64,000 nucleotides of DNA from Sipunculus nudus. Taxonomy: Eukaryota > Annelida > Sipuncula > Golfingiida > Sipunculidae. Made by a program: the position numbers and the translations under genes. The notes below the pieces were generated by a model. The model worked only from the letters and a program-made list of their open reading frames with translations. It had not been told where the DNA came from and did not search any database. Positions within the stretch are counted from its first letter, which is position 1. The number at the start of each line of letters is the position of its first letter. This document shows positions 22,670-33,616 of this stretch, piece after piece. The stretch spans positions 26,891,339-26,955,338 of the forward strand of contig CM049316.1 in NCBI GenBank assembly GCA_026874595.1, given 5' to 3'.

Positions 22670-23204
22670 TACATTAAGTGATAGCACACTAGTAAATTGT
22701 AAGCAAATGTAAGAGAGAAATAAGAGAGAAATAGTTTGGAAGTATGTTTTGGCTTGTATAATATATTGTTTCTCTGGTAGGCTGGTACCTACCAAATTAC
22801 TGATGTACACTGGCAGAGCAGCCTCTTGGGAGTGCAGTATATATTGTTGTTTGCAAGAGTCTCAAATAAACTCCTGGCAGGTTTCTATTATACCTTGTTA
22901 TTTTCAGGAACCAACATGCCCTTACCCCTGCATCATCCTCACCGTCAAAGATGGGACAAATCCGCTGCTAGCAAGTAGCTTCAGTGTACAAGCAGATGGT
23001 GTAAATTTAATGAAAGATGATGGAAGGATAGACTTGAAAGTTGCTGTTGCCTGCTTAATGGCTGTATATTGGGTACACAATTTCAAATATCCCGCCCAAC
23101 TGAAAAACACACTTTTCTTCTTGGAGTCCTATTTATGTTCACTAGACAGTTGCAATAAGAAACCAATTTCTGTCATCAGACTGTTCACAGATTTGTGTAA
23201 ATAA
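19331..23204 (+). CDS. Spliced gene, last four exons (SAMD3-like/uncharacterised family)
   Basis: Exons: 19331-19564 (ends GTAAGT), 20565-20736 (GTAATA), 22462-22541 (GTGAGA) and 22908-23204 (TAA stop), each preceded by an AG acceptor with pyrimidines. Phases agree: 0, then 1, then 0. The joined reading is open for about 260 residues. The start is not in these exons. Blocks: [47 protein letters not shown], then a C-terminal module [19 protein letters not shown] with [16 protein letters not shown] and [11 protein letters not shown]. From memory this C-terminal pattern occurs in multicopy invertebrate and fish proteins often labelled SAMD3-like or uncharacterised; the function is unknown. No signal peptide or membrane segment is seen. 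It is the best candidate for an expressed gene in the window. Confidence 0.6.
19616..20334. mobile_element. 719-bp TIR element in an intron, with AGGTCA-rich core
   Basis: Ends TGTCTCCTCCCC and GGGGGGAGACA are inverted, flanked by TA on both sides (19614-19615 and 20335-20336), as in Tc1/mariner-type insertions. The interior has about four diverged units of roughly 150 bases, each with GTGACCTTGACC-like sequence. It lies wholly in the intron after exon 19331-19564 and begins with a C-run. Confidence 0.7.
20925..21009. repeat. TA microsatellite
   Basis: About 80 bases of TA dinucleotides with two CTG interruptions near the start, in the intron of the gene at 19331-23204. The rest of the intron to 21730 shows nothing recognised. 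Confidence 0.95.
21731..22082. mobile_element. MITE, family 4, copy 1
   Basis: Inverted ends around AGGTTTGGTTCTCAG and CTGAGAACCATACCTAACC. The interior GATGCGGGCGGTGCC and CTTCTTGAAAGAA blocks are shared with the copy at 24792. The target duplication is not clean. Intronic. Confidence 0.75.
22602..22670. repeat. TA then TG microsatellite
   Basis: A TA run passes directly into a TG run, intronic, 60 bases after exon 22462-22541. Confidence 0.95.
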
Positions 23205-23569
23205 GCATACAAATTAATCATACAAATATGGAGGAATCTTATTTTTTTCCAACCTATTTACTACTATGTAGCTGTTTTACCTTATGAGTGCAACAACGTT
23301 GCATGACACTACGTAGTAGTAAATATGTTGCACAAATTTGATTCCTCTATATTTGTATAATTTAAATATACCTTTTTATATAAATATATATATATATATA
23401 TATATTGAAATTATATTGTTTTACAAAATAAAGCATTATTCACCCAATATACTGCCAATATACTACATTGCAAATGTGATAAAAAATGAGATCTTAGACA
23501 AGTTCTCATTATGATGTCTTTTATGTTAATAATTGTCATAAGTGTGTTGCTTTGTTTAGTGTGTAGTAA
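23205..23569. other. 3' flank of the spliced gene
   Basis: AT-rich, with a TA run near 23388-23405 and AATAAA near 23427 that could serve the gene ending at 23204. A segment of about 95 bases at 23478-23570 recurs at about 24150-24245. Confidence 0.5.
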
Positions 23570-25409
23570 CAAACATCACAGTAATGACACCTTGCAATTA
23601 CTGATGTTTTATGGATCTTACATGGATGGCAGAACATGTTTTCCAAATGACACCATGTAGTAACCATAGGGTGTTTTTCATTTCAATCATAAAAATGAAA
23701 ATAAATAATTAAATAAAATTGTTAACTATTAGGGATTATATGAAGCAAATGAATGAAAGACAAGGATGAAGGTAATTATATCAAATAATTCCAAATTTCC
23801 AGGTCTTTTCCAGGTGTATAATTTGTTGCTTTATATTTATTACAAAATTTAAAAAAATTGAAATGTGTCAAAAATTTAAAATATTGCTCAGAGAAGTGAT
23901 CATTAAAGATGTCACTATGTTTGAATAATGACATTTAGACTCAAGGCTATATCAGATGTTACATAATACTGGATAAATAATCAAAATTTACATTACTGAT
24001 TCCTTTATTTCAGTTAATAAAATTAAACATGCCAGTTTGCTCCCTGTATAATATATTGGATGTTTTGACACTTTGGTTATTTTTAACACATGTATTAGTT
24101 TCATAGATAAGATTAATTTTTCAGATAAATGTTCATAAAAAAATTCAAGTGTGATAAAAAAAAATCAGATCTAAGACAAGTTGTCATTATGAAGTGTATT
24201 ATGTTAATAATTGTCATAAGTGTCTTGCTTTGTTTAGTGTGTAGACAGTTATGTGACAGTATTCAAAGGTAAATTAGAGTTTTTTTATAAATTATAATTT
24301 AAGCCATAGACCAGGTACTTTTTATCATTATTTAAATTTGTGAAATGTGTTATCCTGAATTGTCAACAGTTTCGTTTGACTGAAACCGTATAAATATCAG
24401 ACATTGAGTGATACTCAATTTTATTTGAATATGAATACAAATATTCATCATGTTCAATGAATACAGTAGTTCCATCATGAAAATGAATTCAAATACTAAT
24501 ACAGGTAAAAAGAAAGTATTTGAATTCAAGTGCAAATGCTTTCAAATGCATTCTTGAATACATTTATAATACTATTTTAATAATTAATTTAAATTATTTG
24601 AAAATAAATCTTTTCAGATGATACTTTTAGTATTTCTTAATCAAAATTATATTTGGCCCAATAATTGCTTATTATTTTTAATAAATAAACTCATATCATT
24701 TGTACTAGTGCTGCTCTTGGGTATAGGTAACCTGTAATTAATTAATAACAGTTTACTTCTTTGTAAAAAGCATGATTATTAACATGACTTAGGCCAAAAT
24801 AAAAAAAAGGTATGGTTCTCAGGCACTTTTTTTCAGAAATCAACGGGCGGGCGCTTTTTTTTTATTTTAAATTTTTTGTATGTTTCGATAAAAATGTCAA
24901 ATAATAAGGGAAAAGCATGAAAATAACAGTTTCATTTTGCTAAATAAGTGAAAGCATTACAAAACTATGGAAATTATATGGTTTTATCTTCTTGAAAGAA
25001 ATATGGGAGCGGCAGCAGCTCAAAATTGGAAAGTTTTTGTTGAAAATCAAAATAAAAAGTTTTGATGCGGGGGTTTAAAATTGATGCGGGCGGTGCCTGA
25101 GAACCATACCTTTAATTTTTTTTGGCCTTATAGTGGACATTTTTTTATGCAATTTAGAAAAAGTTATTAGGCCAATTAAGTCAAAACCTGTTTGACAATA
25201 GCACTCCATTTTCAAATGTAAATAATATAAAAGATATCAGGTCTCTTCCCTCTCCAAGTATTTTATCAAAATCTTTACATAACTTAAGTTAAATGCCGTC
25301 ATACTAAAAAAATCAGCCACACAAAACCTGCATTTGTCTACCCCCTTTTTTCAAATCATATTTTATGATCATAAATAACAGCTGAGCGCTGTGACCCATG
25401 GGTCCCTTG
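23570..25409 (-). mobile_element. Hairpin-ended element, family 1a, 3'-truncated
   Basis: The minus-strand 5' end at 25409 (CAAGGGACCCATGGGTCACA, then GCGCTCAGCTG) is followed by the same interior as at 28448-29400, including the TGAATGCATTCATGAATAC-type block. The 3' hairpin and tetranucleotide array are missing. It is interrupted by the MITE at 24792-25127. Confidence 0.65.
24792..25127. mobile_element. MITE, family 4, copy 2 (PIF/Harbinger-like)
   Basis: 336 bp. GGCCAAAAT with an A-run then GGTATGGTTCTCAGGCAC at the left, and its inverse at the right ending TTTTGGCC. TTA flanks both sides (24789-24791, 25128-25130). A 3-bp TTA duplication and GG-starting TIRs suit PIF/Harbinger. No coding. 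Confidence 0.8.
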
Positions 25410-25504
25410 TTTAAATCTTAAAATGCTGACACAAGAAACAGTAGCCTAAGCTTTATAAATAGTTCATATTGTAGTTTAGGTTAGGGTAGTATCTATATGT
25501 GTTA

Positions 25505-25800
25505 GAAGTATCTGGTTTTTATGGTTCCATCTGGAACCCCCTTTGAAGGTTCCACAAAGAACCCACAACGATTTACAGAACCTAGGCGATTCCTCGTGGA
25601 ACCCCCAGTGAGGGTTCTCCAAAGAACCAAAATGTATCTACAGAACCTGGGTTGTTGGATATGGAACCCTCACTGGGGGTTCCTCAAGGAACCCAGGTGG
25701 AGGGTTCTACAGAGCACCAATGTGGGTTCCAAATACGTGGAGAACCAAGCCAAAGAACCAAAAAGGGTTCTTATTGGAACCCTTTTTTCTAAGAGTACAT
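25505..25800. repeat. GGTTC/GAACC palindromic repeat element
   Basis: A run of alternating GGTTC and GAACC motifs, with imperfect inverted ends (ATGGTTCCATCTGGAACC left; GGGTTCTTATTGGAACCC then TTTTTTCTAAGAGT right). Similar short repeats are widespread in aquatic animal genomes. The ORF that crosses it is not a gene. Confidence 0.6.
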
Positions 25801-26082
25801 GACCTTAAGATTGAAAAGGGTATAAGACACAATATTTTAAAAGCAAATCGGTTATGTATTTTCTGTTTCAACCAAGGGGTGAATGTTTTAGAGGATGAGT
25901 TTCACTTTATTATGGAATGTAACCTGTCTGTGACACTAAGAAGAAAATATTTGTGTAAACCTATGGTTCAGAACATTATGAATGGTTTTGTTCAGCTGAT
26001 GTCCTGTAAAAATAGTTATACCATTAATAATCTAGCAATGTATTATATATACCACTCCTTTAGAAAAACAGATATACATTGA
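25801..26082 (+). pseudogene. Non-LTR retrotransposon (LINE) ORF2 C-terminus
   Basis: The reading starting near 25800 gives GIRHNILKANRLCIFCF, then EDEFHFIMECNLSVTLRRKYL, ending FRKTDIH. The CX2C...HX4C arrangement followed by LRRKYL is typical of the C-terminal zinc region after the reverse transcriptase in LINE proteins. Only the last 90 or so residues are present, as expected for a 5'-truncated copy. It begins immediately after the GGTTC repeat. Confidence 0.72.
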
Positions 26083-26425
26083 TCAAGATGTTAGGTGACT
26101 GCTACACCAGTGTGTGAGATTTATACTATTTGTTGAATTTATGTGTTTTATAATTATTTTGTTTCACTTCAATATGTATTTTATACTGATGATAATTATA
26201 TTGCTTCTTATAAATTATTATTGTATGAGCAACACTTCAGATATGCCACATGTACAAAAATATATCAGTATATCACCACGTATCTTCTGCATGGAAGAAG
26301 GGGGGGGGGGGGGGGGTTGTGTCTCGAAGTATTGTTTATAAGAGCGTAAATGGCAATAGTCACAGAGTGTAACCACGCATTTTGTTGAATGTAACTTATT
26401 TATTATGTATTTATTTTCATTTCAG
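26083..26425. other. LINE 3' tail and flank, with a G-run
   Basis: No gene. Plus-strand G homopolymer at about 26301-26317. Confidence 0.5.
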
Positions 26426-26974
26426 GTTTGGCTTACACAAGCCAGGATTGTTACTAGGAAAGCCCTCCATGCTTGTGTGGGATTAGTTCCGTGGTCACCT
26501 TACACCAGGTCAAGGAGACATTGAAGTCCTGACGCACTCTGTGGGCCGTGATCCCAGGTGGACTCACCAGCGTCCTCCAGTTGCTTGACGTTGTATTGAA
26601 CAAACCATTCAACGACAGGGTGCTTGCCGAGTGGAAGAAGTGGATGACGTCCGGCTCGGCAGAAAAGACAGCAGCCGGACACCTGAAGAAACCTGCCCTG
26701 GCACTGGTTACGTCTTGGGTGAAATCTACCTGGGAAGACCTGCCGCAAGATATTGTCTAGCGGAGCTTCCTAAAATGCGGGTTTTCCCATCTCCCTTGAC
26801 TGAACCCAGGATGATCTGTTGTGGGAAGATTGTCAGACTGACAATGCCTCGTCTCTTGATGTGGACGATGCAAGTGACGAAACTGGCTGGGACACAGATA
26901 TGCGCCTCAGCCAGGAGTGGGACCAGCTGTTACGTGCTAGCAACGATGATTCCTCTGACTTTGAAGGATTTTAA
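26426..26974 (+). pseudogene. Tigger/pogo transposase C-terminal part, broken
   Basis: Fragments in different frames: KPSMLVWD then a stop and FRGHLTP; IPGGLTSVLQLLDVVLNKPF (about 26550-26610) with WKKWMTSGSAEK and LALVTSWVKSTWEDLPQDIV; SFLKCGF; and an acidic tail DDLLWEDCQTDN to SDFEGF, stop at 26972. This order and the blocks VWD, IPGG-SVLQ-LDV and SFLKC are those of the pogo/Tigger DDE domain. At least two frameshifts and one nonsense codon are present. The GC content is above that of its surroundings, suggesting a fairly recent insertion. An AATAAA follows at about 27069. Confidence 0.85.
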
Positions 26975-27374
26975 TGCCATTTTAGGACTGTCAGCTGTTA
27001 CTATTGCAAGAGTGGACTTTCAGTGCAATTTTTTATTCTGCTAAGCTGTGTTATATTTGGTGCTTGAAATAAACATTTGTTTTTCATTTTCATTTATGTG
27101 TATCTTTCTATTATTTCATTCACAATGATTTCCACACAACTCCTTCTCTTCTCTTTCTAACACCTGGAAACCAAACCAATATCATTCCAGTCAAAGGCTG
27201 TACCTTGCTTCTCATTCTAATGAATATTTCAAACAAATTGCTTTCCAAATATACATTATTCTAGATCTTATTAAACATTTAGTCTTCTTTTAAGGATACG
27301 TCCATGGCCTGTTGGTGGTACTGTCTATTGAATGAGGATGAAGTTATCCATATGATAATGATATGTTATTAATT
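26975..27374. other. Non-coding flank
   Basis: Polyadenylation-type AATAAA near 27069; otherwise nothing recognised. Confidence 0.4.
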
Positions 27375-27562
27375 AGCCTTCTGGATTTCAGGTTTTATTT
27401 GCACGGGGTTAGGAATAATCCAGAAGTCATAACCTGTCCTTAAGACAGAGGGTATCTCTAACAAGATTTCACCATAATTCCATTGAGGCACCAGTGGGGT
27501 TCAAACCGTGGACCTTCAGCTCCAAAGATCAATGCCTTAAACATTAGGCTACATCCTACCCC
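27375..27562 (-). mobile_element. tRNA-derived SINE
   Basis: The minus strand reads GGGGTAGGATGTAGCC at its start, with an A-box-like TAGCCTAATGTTTAAGGC (about 27552-27534) and a B-box GGTTTGAACC (27507-27498), at tRNA-like spacing. The head is followed by about 110 bases of non-tRNA body. The 3' end is not certain. The two boxes form an internal RNA polymerase III promoter. Confidence 0.7.
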
Positions 27563-27864
27563 TGTATTAAATATTTTTTCCTTGATAAATGGTAAATTTA
27601 TTTATCCTGGTCTCTTCATTCCTTCTCTTTCAACAGAAAAGATAAAATAAAAAGTCAGTTCTAACAGTTTATGCATTAAGTTCAAACTTCAAATGCGAGG
27701 CCTTTACTCATCTGTATAAATCCTCCCCCCCCCCCCCCCCCCACTCAGATGGTCCAACAAATTTTATACCTAATATTTCACTGAAACAATCATGGTAATT
27801 ACATACATACGTTTTACACACACACACACACATAGTCTTTCCTGCTCAATTGTATATCATAATT
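27563..27864. other. Flank with C-run and AC repeat
   Basis: C homopolymer near 27723-27742 and a short AC repeat near 27820-27832. Confidence 0.6.
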
Positions 27865-28447
27865 GTATCCGCCAAAACAGAGTTTTGCGGATACTATGTT
27901 TTCAGCTGCACGCCGCCGCCGCCGCGGCGTAGGTGTCCGGAGAACTCCTCTGTAACCGCTGGGCGGAATTTTACGAAACCCGGGATTATGTTCGGGTCAC
28001 ATGTGAACTGCTGCGCCCCGATTTTGTTTTGACCTCTGACCTTTCCTCTGCGCTCTGCGTCCGTTTGTGAGTCTGTTTCCACACATAAACCCACATATCT
28101 CGGGAACCGTTTGACCGATCAGGAAAATTTTTTTGCACAAATGTAGCCCTTGGAGAGCTTTATAACATACACAAAAAATGGTGGCGCCACCTGCAACCAT
28201 GTTTGCACAGTGTCCGTCTGCCTTGGGTTAAAATCACTCATATCTCTGCAGTGACTTTACTAATTCACCTGAAATTCGGCAGGCGTAAACATCCTGGATA
28301 GCTTTTCTGATTTTATGACAGGTGGCGCCACCTACATTCACGTTTACGCTGCAGACATCGAAGCTCATATCTGGGGAACCGTTTGACAGATCAGGAAATT
28401 TTTTTTGCACAAATGTAGCCCTTGGAGAGCTTTATATCATACACAAA
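27865..28447 (+). mobile_element. Hairpin-ended element, family 3, 5' part (outermost of nest)
   Basis: It begins GTATCCGCCAAAACAGAG followed by TTTTGCGGAT, itself a hairpin. A GC-rich CGCCGCCGCCGCGGCG stretch follows, then core units with GGTGGCGCCACC, CACTCATATCTCTGCAGTGA and GGGAACCGTTTGAC. It is interrupted after CATACACAAA by the family 1 element at 28448 and resumes at 36879. Confidence 0.75.
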
Positions 28448-31400
28448 CAAGGGACCTATGGGTCACGACGCTCAGCTGTTATATATGATAAAAAAAATAT
28501 TATTTTGAAATGAGGCACATGCTGGTTTTGTGTTGTAATAAATATAAGCTGTATTATGAGTTGTTGTTGTTTAGCTTATGTATTATTTTGATAGTACCTT
28601 TGGAGACAGGGAAGAGGATTGATTTCATTTATTTTATTAACAAATGGTGTACTACTGTCACACAGATTTTGACTTGGCCATATAACTTATAAGCAGAACA
28701 TATAATATAAGAGTTTAACTATTTATTAAAAAAATTACAAATATTGTCCCAAATATAATTTTTATTAAAAATAATAAGAGAATCATATGATTTTTTAAAA
28801 TGAAATATAACTGATATGATTATTAAAATAATATTAAAGAATATATTCATGAATGCATTCATGAATACATTTTGAAAGTATTTGCACGAGTATTCATATA
28901 CTTTCATTTTTACCTGAATTCCCATTCTTTATGCAAGAAATTTTATAATGGAGTACATAATCATATTCGTATTTAAAAACAATTACAAAGTATTCGCACC
29001 ATGTCTGGTATTTATTCAGTTTTCACCAAACAAAGATGTTGAGAATCCAGAATATACAAAATTCACACATTTAAATAATGATCATAAGTACCTGGTTTTA
29101 TGGCCTTTATTTATATTAAAAAATAACTGTAAAAAATTCATTTTGGACTAATTTCACATCAATGTACACACTAGAAACAGTAGGATTAATATTATCAACT
29201 GCATCTTTGTCTATCATTAATTTCCTTCATATAATCCCTAATGATTAGTAATGAATAATATGATTTACTTCTTTATCATTAAAATTGAACTGAAAAATGC
29301 TATAGGTGACTGCATGGTGTTATTTGGAATATGTGACATTCTACCCATCGATACAAGATTCTTATATCATCAGTAACTGCAAATTAATTTCCTGTTATTA
29401 TAAACTAACAAATTCCTTTTCTATTTTTCTTTAATTTGTTATTAAAAACCAATAAAAATTTATTAATTTATTGTTTATTGTTATGTTGTTGGTTAAAACT
29501 ACTAGATGAGTTGGGTTGGACACCTGGATCAACTGTGGCTGGCCATAAGTTGCCTGGATTCTCGCCTCAAGCGTGCATAATTTGATGAAAGGTCAACAAG
29601 GTCAACAAAGTGGTGACTCAAGAGGGGCTGGAGAGAGCCAAAGTCTGACAGGGTCTCATAAAAAACATTAATAAAAGCTACAATATTTGGCCAATTTCTT
29701 TCAGCTTTCTAAACTAAAAAGCTGAAATCCTTATATGTGCATGATATGAAAATTATATCAACAGTGCTCACGGGAAACAAACGTGCCATGGTCACAGTTG
29801 GGCATAATTTTATATTTATGCTAATAACTTATAAAATTTGAAAAATTCAGAACTAATTTTGGGTATTCAATTGAATCTTGATTAAATAATGTTACATCCC
29901 TGACAAAAAAATCTCTAGCTTCAGCAATGCCCTTGTTAAGGGAGTAAATATATTTCTTGATTTTTTACAAAGTGCATTATGTTTGGGCCCATAACTTAAA
30001 ACAATTACGCAATACTGACATCATTCTGGCATGTGCATAGAGAATGAAAAATATGTATATTATTTATGATTAAAGTCAGATCAGTGGTTTTGATATTAGG
30101 CAGTCTTGAAGTGTAACAATGGGTTTTTAATGGAAAAATGAAGTTTTTCATTAATATCTCGAAGGTATTAAGTCCTAGTGACCATATTCTTGGCATGGTA
30201 GGGGATTTTGGAGACATCTAACTGTATGCCGAATTTAAGGAACTTAGAGCTGAAGCTGGGGAGCTGAGCTCTTGCAAACTGCATAACACTAGCTTGATGT
30301 AAACAATATGTTACATGGTGCTTAAAAACTTGATTAAAATTAACAGTTTTTGATCAACTGGTTTCAAATTTTTGGTGTTAACAGTTGAAATGCTAACAAA
30401 AACATGCTGTGAAAATTAAATCCACAGTACTTACAGTAAAAAAAACGTGCCATGGTCAAAGTTGGGCAAAATTTAAGGTACCAATTTTTTATTTTTATTA
30501 ATATTTTAAAAAATTTAAAAGATTTTAATCTAATTTTGGGTATACAATTTAATTTTGATTAATTAAAGTTATATTACTGGAAAAAAGGTCCATAGCTTTA
30601 ATGTTTTTTGTGTTAAGTGATCAAATATCTTTCCTGATTTTTTACAAAATGCATCATGTTTGGGCCCATAACTTTTTTAAATTAAATAATACAGACATAA
30701 TTCCTGGCATGTATATAGGAACTATATAGAGGAATATTTATGGTAAATATGAGGAAAAACAGATAAGCGGTTTTGATATTAGGCAGTCCTGAAGTGTGAA
30801 AATAGGTTAAAATAAAAAATTGAGGTTTTTTCCTTAATTTCTCAAAGGAACGAAGTTGCAAAGACCCAGTTTTCGGCTTGGTAAGAGATCTTGGGGACAT
30901 CTAACATCATGCCAAATTTTGGATTCCTAGGTCTGGACTAATACCTTTATTTCACATTCAAGGGAATAATACATTTAAGTTTATATATTATTTAAGCATA
31001 TCCACTTTTTCCATTAAAATAGTTTTTATCTGATCAATTTTTTTTATTTACAAGTTTTATAAATTTGTATTAAAAAAACACTGAAAATATAAGTTAAAAT
31101 ATTAGAATTCTTAGTTGCAATCATTATACATCCGGAGTGTAGCTCGTATTGGGCCATATTATGCATACACATATATTTTTATTATTTTTAAATCACAAAT
31201 TTTTAAACTGAATTTAAAAGAAAATAATGCCACAACACGGCATCTGCAAGATTATTCCTTGAATCACTATTAAAAAGTTTTGCACATTGGAGTTTTCAGT
31301 ACATGCTTAATCTTATTCACCAAAATAAAATAAGATTCTTTAAATTTGGTAAAATAAAAACATCTTTTCAAATAAAGTATACACACTGTTGGTTGAATGA

Positions 31401-32185
31401 GAGACAAACAATATCATTATGCTAATTACAATCTAAGCTTTAATTTATTCCTGGAATTAATAGTCAATTTCACACCTTGTGAAGTTTTTACTCTTCTCAA
31501 GGAAGGAATTACTTATCTGATGAACATCCACACTTTCATAGCAATACACCACTTTGTGGACACAATTAATTGTGCAATTTAATCATTGTAACCCTGGTGG
31601 TAAATACAAAATCTAAAATGTAGCATAGCCAAGAATAAAATGAAATACAGAAAATTATAACATTCATCTAGTTAATGCATCATCTAGGGGGGGAGGGTGT
31701 GCAGGGCAGAGAAGAAGCCTGCTAGTAGTGGCCCAGCTGAGCCAAGACAAGCTGCCTGGGGTGGGTTACATAATGCAAGTGAAGGCTTTACTACTAGGTG
31801 GGCTAGATGTAAACAACACTTGACATGGTGTATGAAAACTTGAATAAAAGCTACTCTTTTCAATCAATTCCTTTGAAATTTCAGATTTTAAAGATTAAAT
31901 CCTTATGTATATATGCTGTGAAAATTAAATCAACAGTGCTTACAGAAAAAAAACATGCCATTGCCAAAGTTGGACAAAATTTAGGGTATTGATTTTTTAT
32001 TTAAGCTAATAACTTGAAAAATTTGCAAAATTCAGATATAATTTTGGGTAAACAATCGAATCTTGATTAAATAAAGTTATATTCCTGACAAAAAGTCTCC
32101 AGCTTCAGCAATTCTCATCTAAGGTGAGTAAATATATTTCTTGATTTTTAAAAAAGTGCATTATGTTTGGGCCCATAACTTAAAA

Positions 32186-33223
32186 CTAGAATATCAGCAA
32201 AAGCTGACAAAAGCCCTCAGCCAAAAGAACAGTGTTTAGAGGTGGTAACAGTAACAAGTACTAAATTTCTGTTCTCACATGGGTGTATATCTGTACATGT
32301 CTCAGTTATAAATTTAAAATGGAGAGGTATGTACCATGATTCATAACAATCCACCAAATGCTTCCTGAAAAATAAGCTTCTAAGTTTTATTATATTATAA
32401 GCTATGTGACCTTGAAAAGTAGGTCAAGGTCACCCATCTTCGAACATGAACGAGATTTTTGTCAATATACATCTTCACCAAAGAAATAAAATTCCTATTG
32501 TGAATCCTTTTAGAGATATCCCGCTCACAAGGCCAAAGTTAAAAAATCCAAGAAAAATTCAATAAAAAATCAGAAATTGCAGGTGGCGCCCCCAAACTTG
32601 TGCAGCAGTTACAGACCATCAGTCCCTATGATCATAATAAGTATTGTGAAAATCTATCCAATGGTTCCTGAGAAATAAGCTTCTAAATGTTTTTCCTATA
32701 ATCAGCTCTAAAACGTAGAAAAATAGGTCAAGGTCACCCATCTTCGAACTTGACCAATATTTTGTCAATATACATCTTCACCGAAAAAATAAAATTCTTA
32801 CGGTGAATCCTTTTCGAGATATCCTGCTCACAAGCCCAAAGTTGAAAAATCCGATAAAAATTCATTAAAAATCAGAAATTGTAGGTGGCGCCACCAAACT
32901 TGTATAGCAGGTACAGACTATCAGTCCCAAAAAGCATAGTAAATTTTGTGAAAATCCACCAAATTGTTCCTGAGTAATAAGCATCTAAGTGTTTTTCTAT
33001 AATCAGCTCTAAAATGTAGAAAAATAGGTCAAGGTCACCCATCTTCGAACTTGACCGAGATATTGTCGATATACATCTTTACCAAGGAATTAAAATTCTG
33101 ACGGTGAATCCTTTTCAAGATATCCCGCTCACAAGGTAAAAGTTAACAGACGCCGGACGGACGGACGGACGGACGGACAGCTTGGGTGATGACAATAGCC
33201 CATCAGCCTAAGGGCTGAGGGCT
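32186..33223 (+). mobile_element. Hairpin-ended element, family 2
   Basis: Starts about CTAGAATATCAGC with the subterminal AGCCCTCAGCC and ends with the hairpin TAGCCC-A-TCAGCC, loop TAAG, GGCTGA-GGGCTA; the two ends are inverse (GGCTGAGGGCT). It has about 2.7 tandem units of 301 bases (marker AGGTCAAGGTCACCC at 32421, 32725, 33026) and an ACGG-type array at about 33153-33179. The undisturbed target is seen at 35176-35200 (ATAACTTAAAAAAATACACA), so the insertion point and size are well defined. Confidence 0.82.
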
Positions 33224-33616
33224 AAAAAATACACAATACTGACATCATTTCTGGCATGTGCATAGCGAATGTATAGAAAAATATGTATATTATATATGAT
33301 CAAAGTCAGATCAGTGGTTTTGATATGAGGCAGTCTTAAAGTGTAACAATGGGTTTTTAATGGAAAAATGAAGTTTTTCATTGATATCTCGAAGGAATTA
33401 AGTCCTAGTGACCAAATTCTTGGCATGGTAGGGGATTTTGGAGAAATCCAACAGTATGCCAAATTTAAGGAACTTGGAGCTAAAGCTCGGGAGCTGAGCT
33501 CTAGCAAACTGCATAACACTAGCAATATGTGACATGGTGCTTGAGAACTTGATTAAAATCTGCAGTTTTTGATCAACTGGTTTCAAATTTTTGGTGTTAA
33601 CAGGTGAAATGCTAAA

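Noticed and set aside
22379-22810. 143-codon minus ORF over the TA/TG microsatellite
   Set aside because: Its Thr-His and Ile-Tyr runs are translations of the dinucleotide repeat, and it overlaps a real plus-strand exon.
25521-25802. 93-codon ORF with repeated Glu-Pro/Asn-Pro phrases
   Set aside because: It is a reading of the GGTTC/GAACC repeat element, not a protein.
27498-27552. A functional tRNA gene
   Set aside because: A- and B-boxes are present, but the stems pair poorly and a SINE body follows; a tRNA-derived SINE fits better.
28510-28692. Short ORF conserved at 28510, 33677 and near 58676 (MRHMLVLC...)
   Set aside because: It is conserved only because the three places are copies of the same family 1 element; differences do not favour the reading frame.
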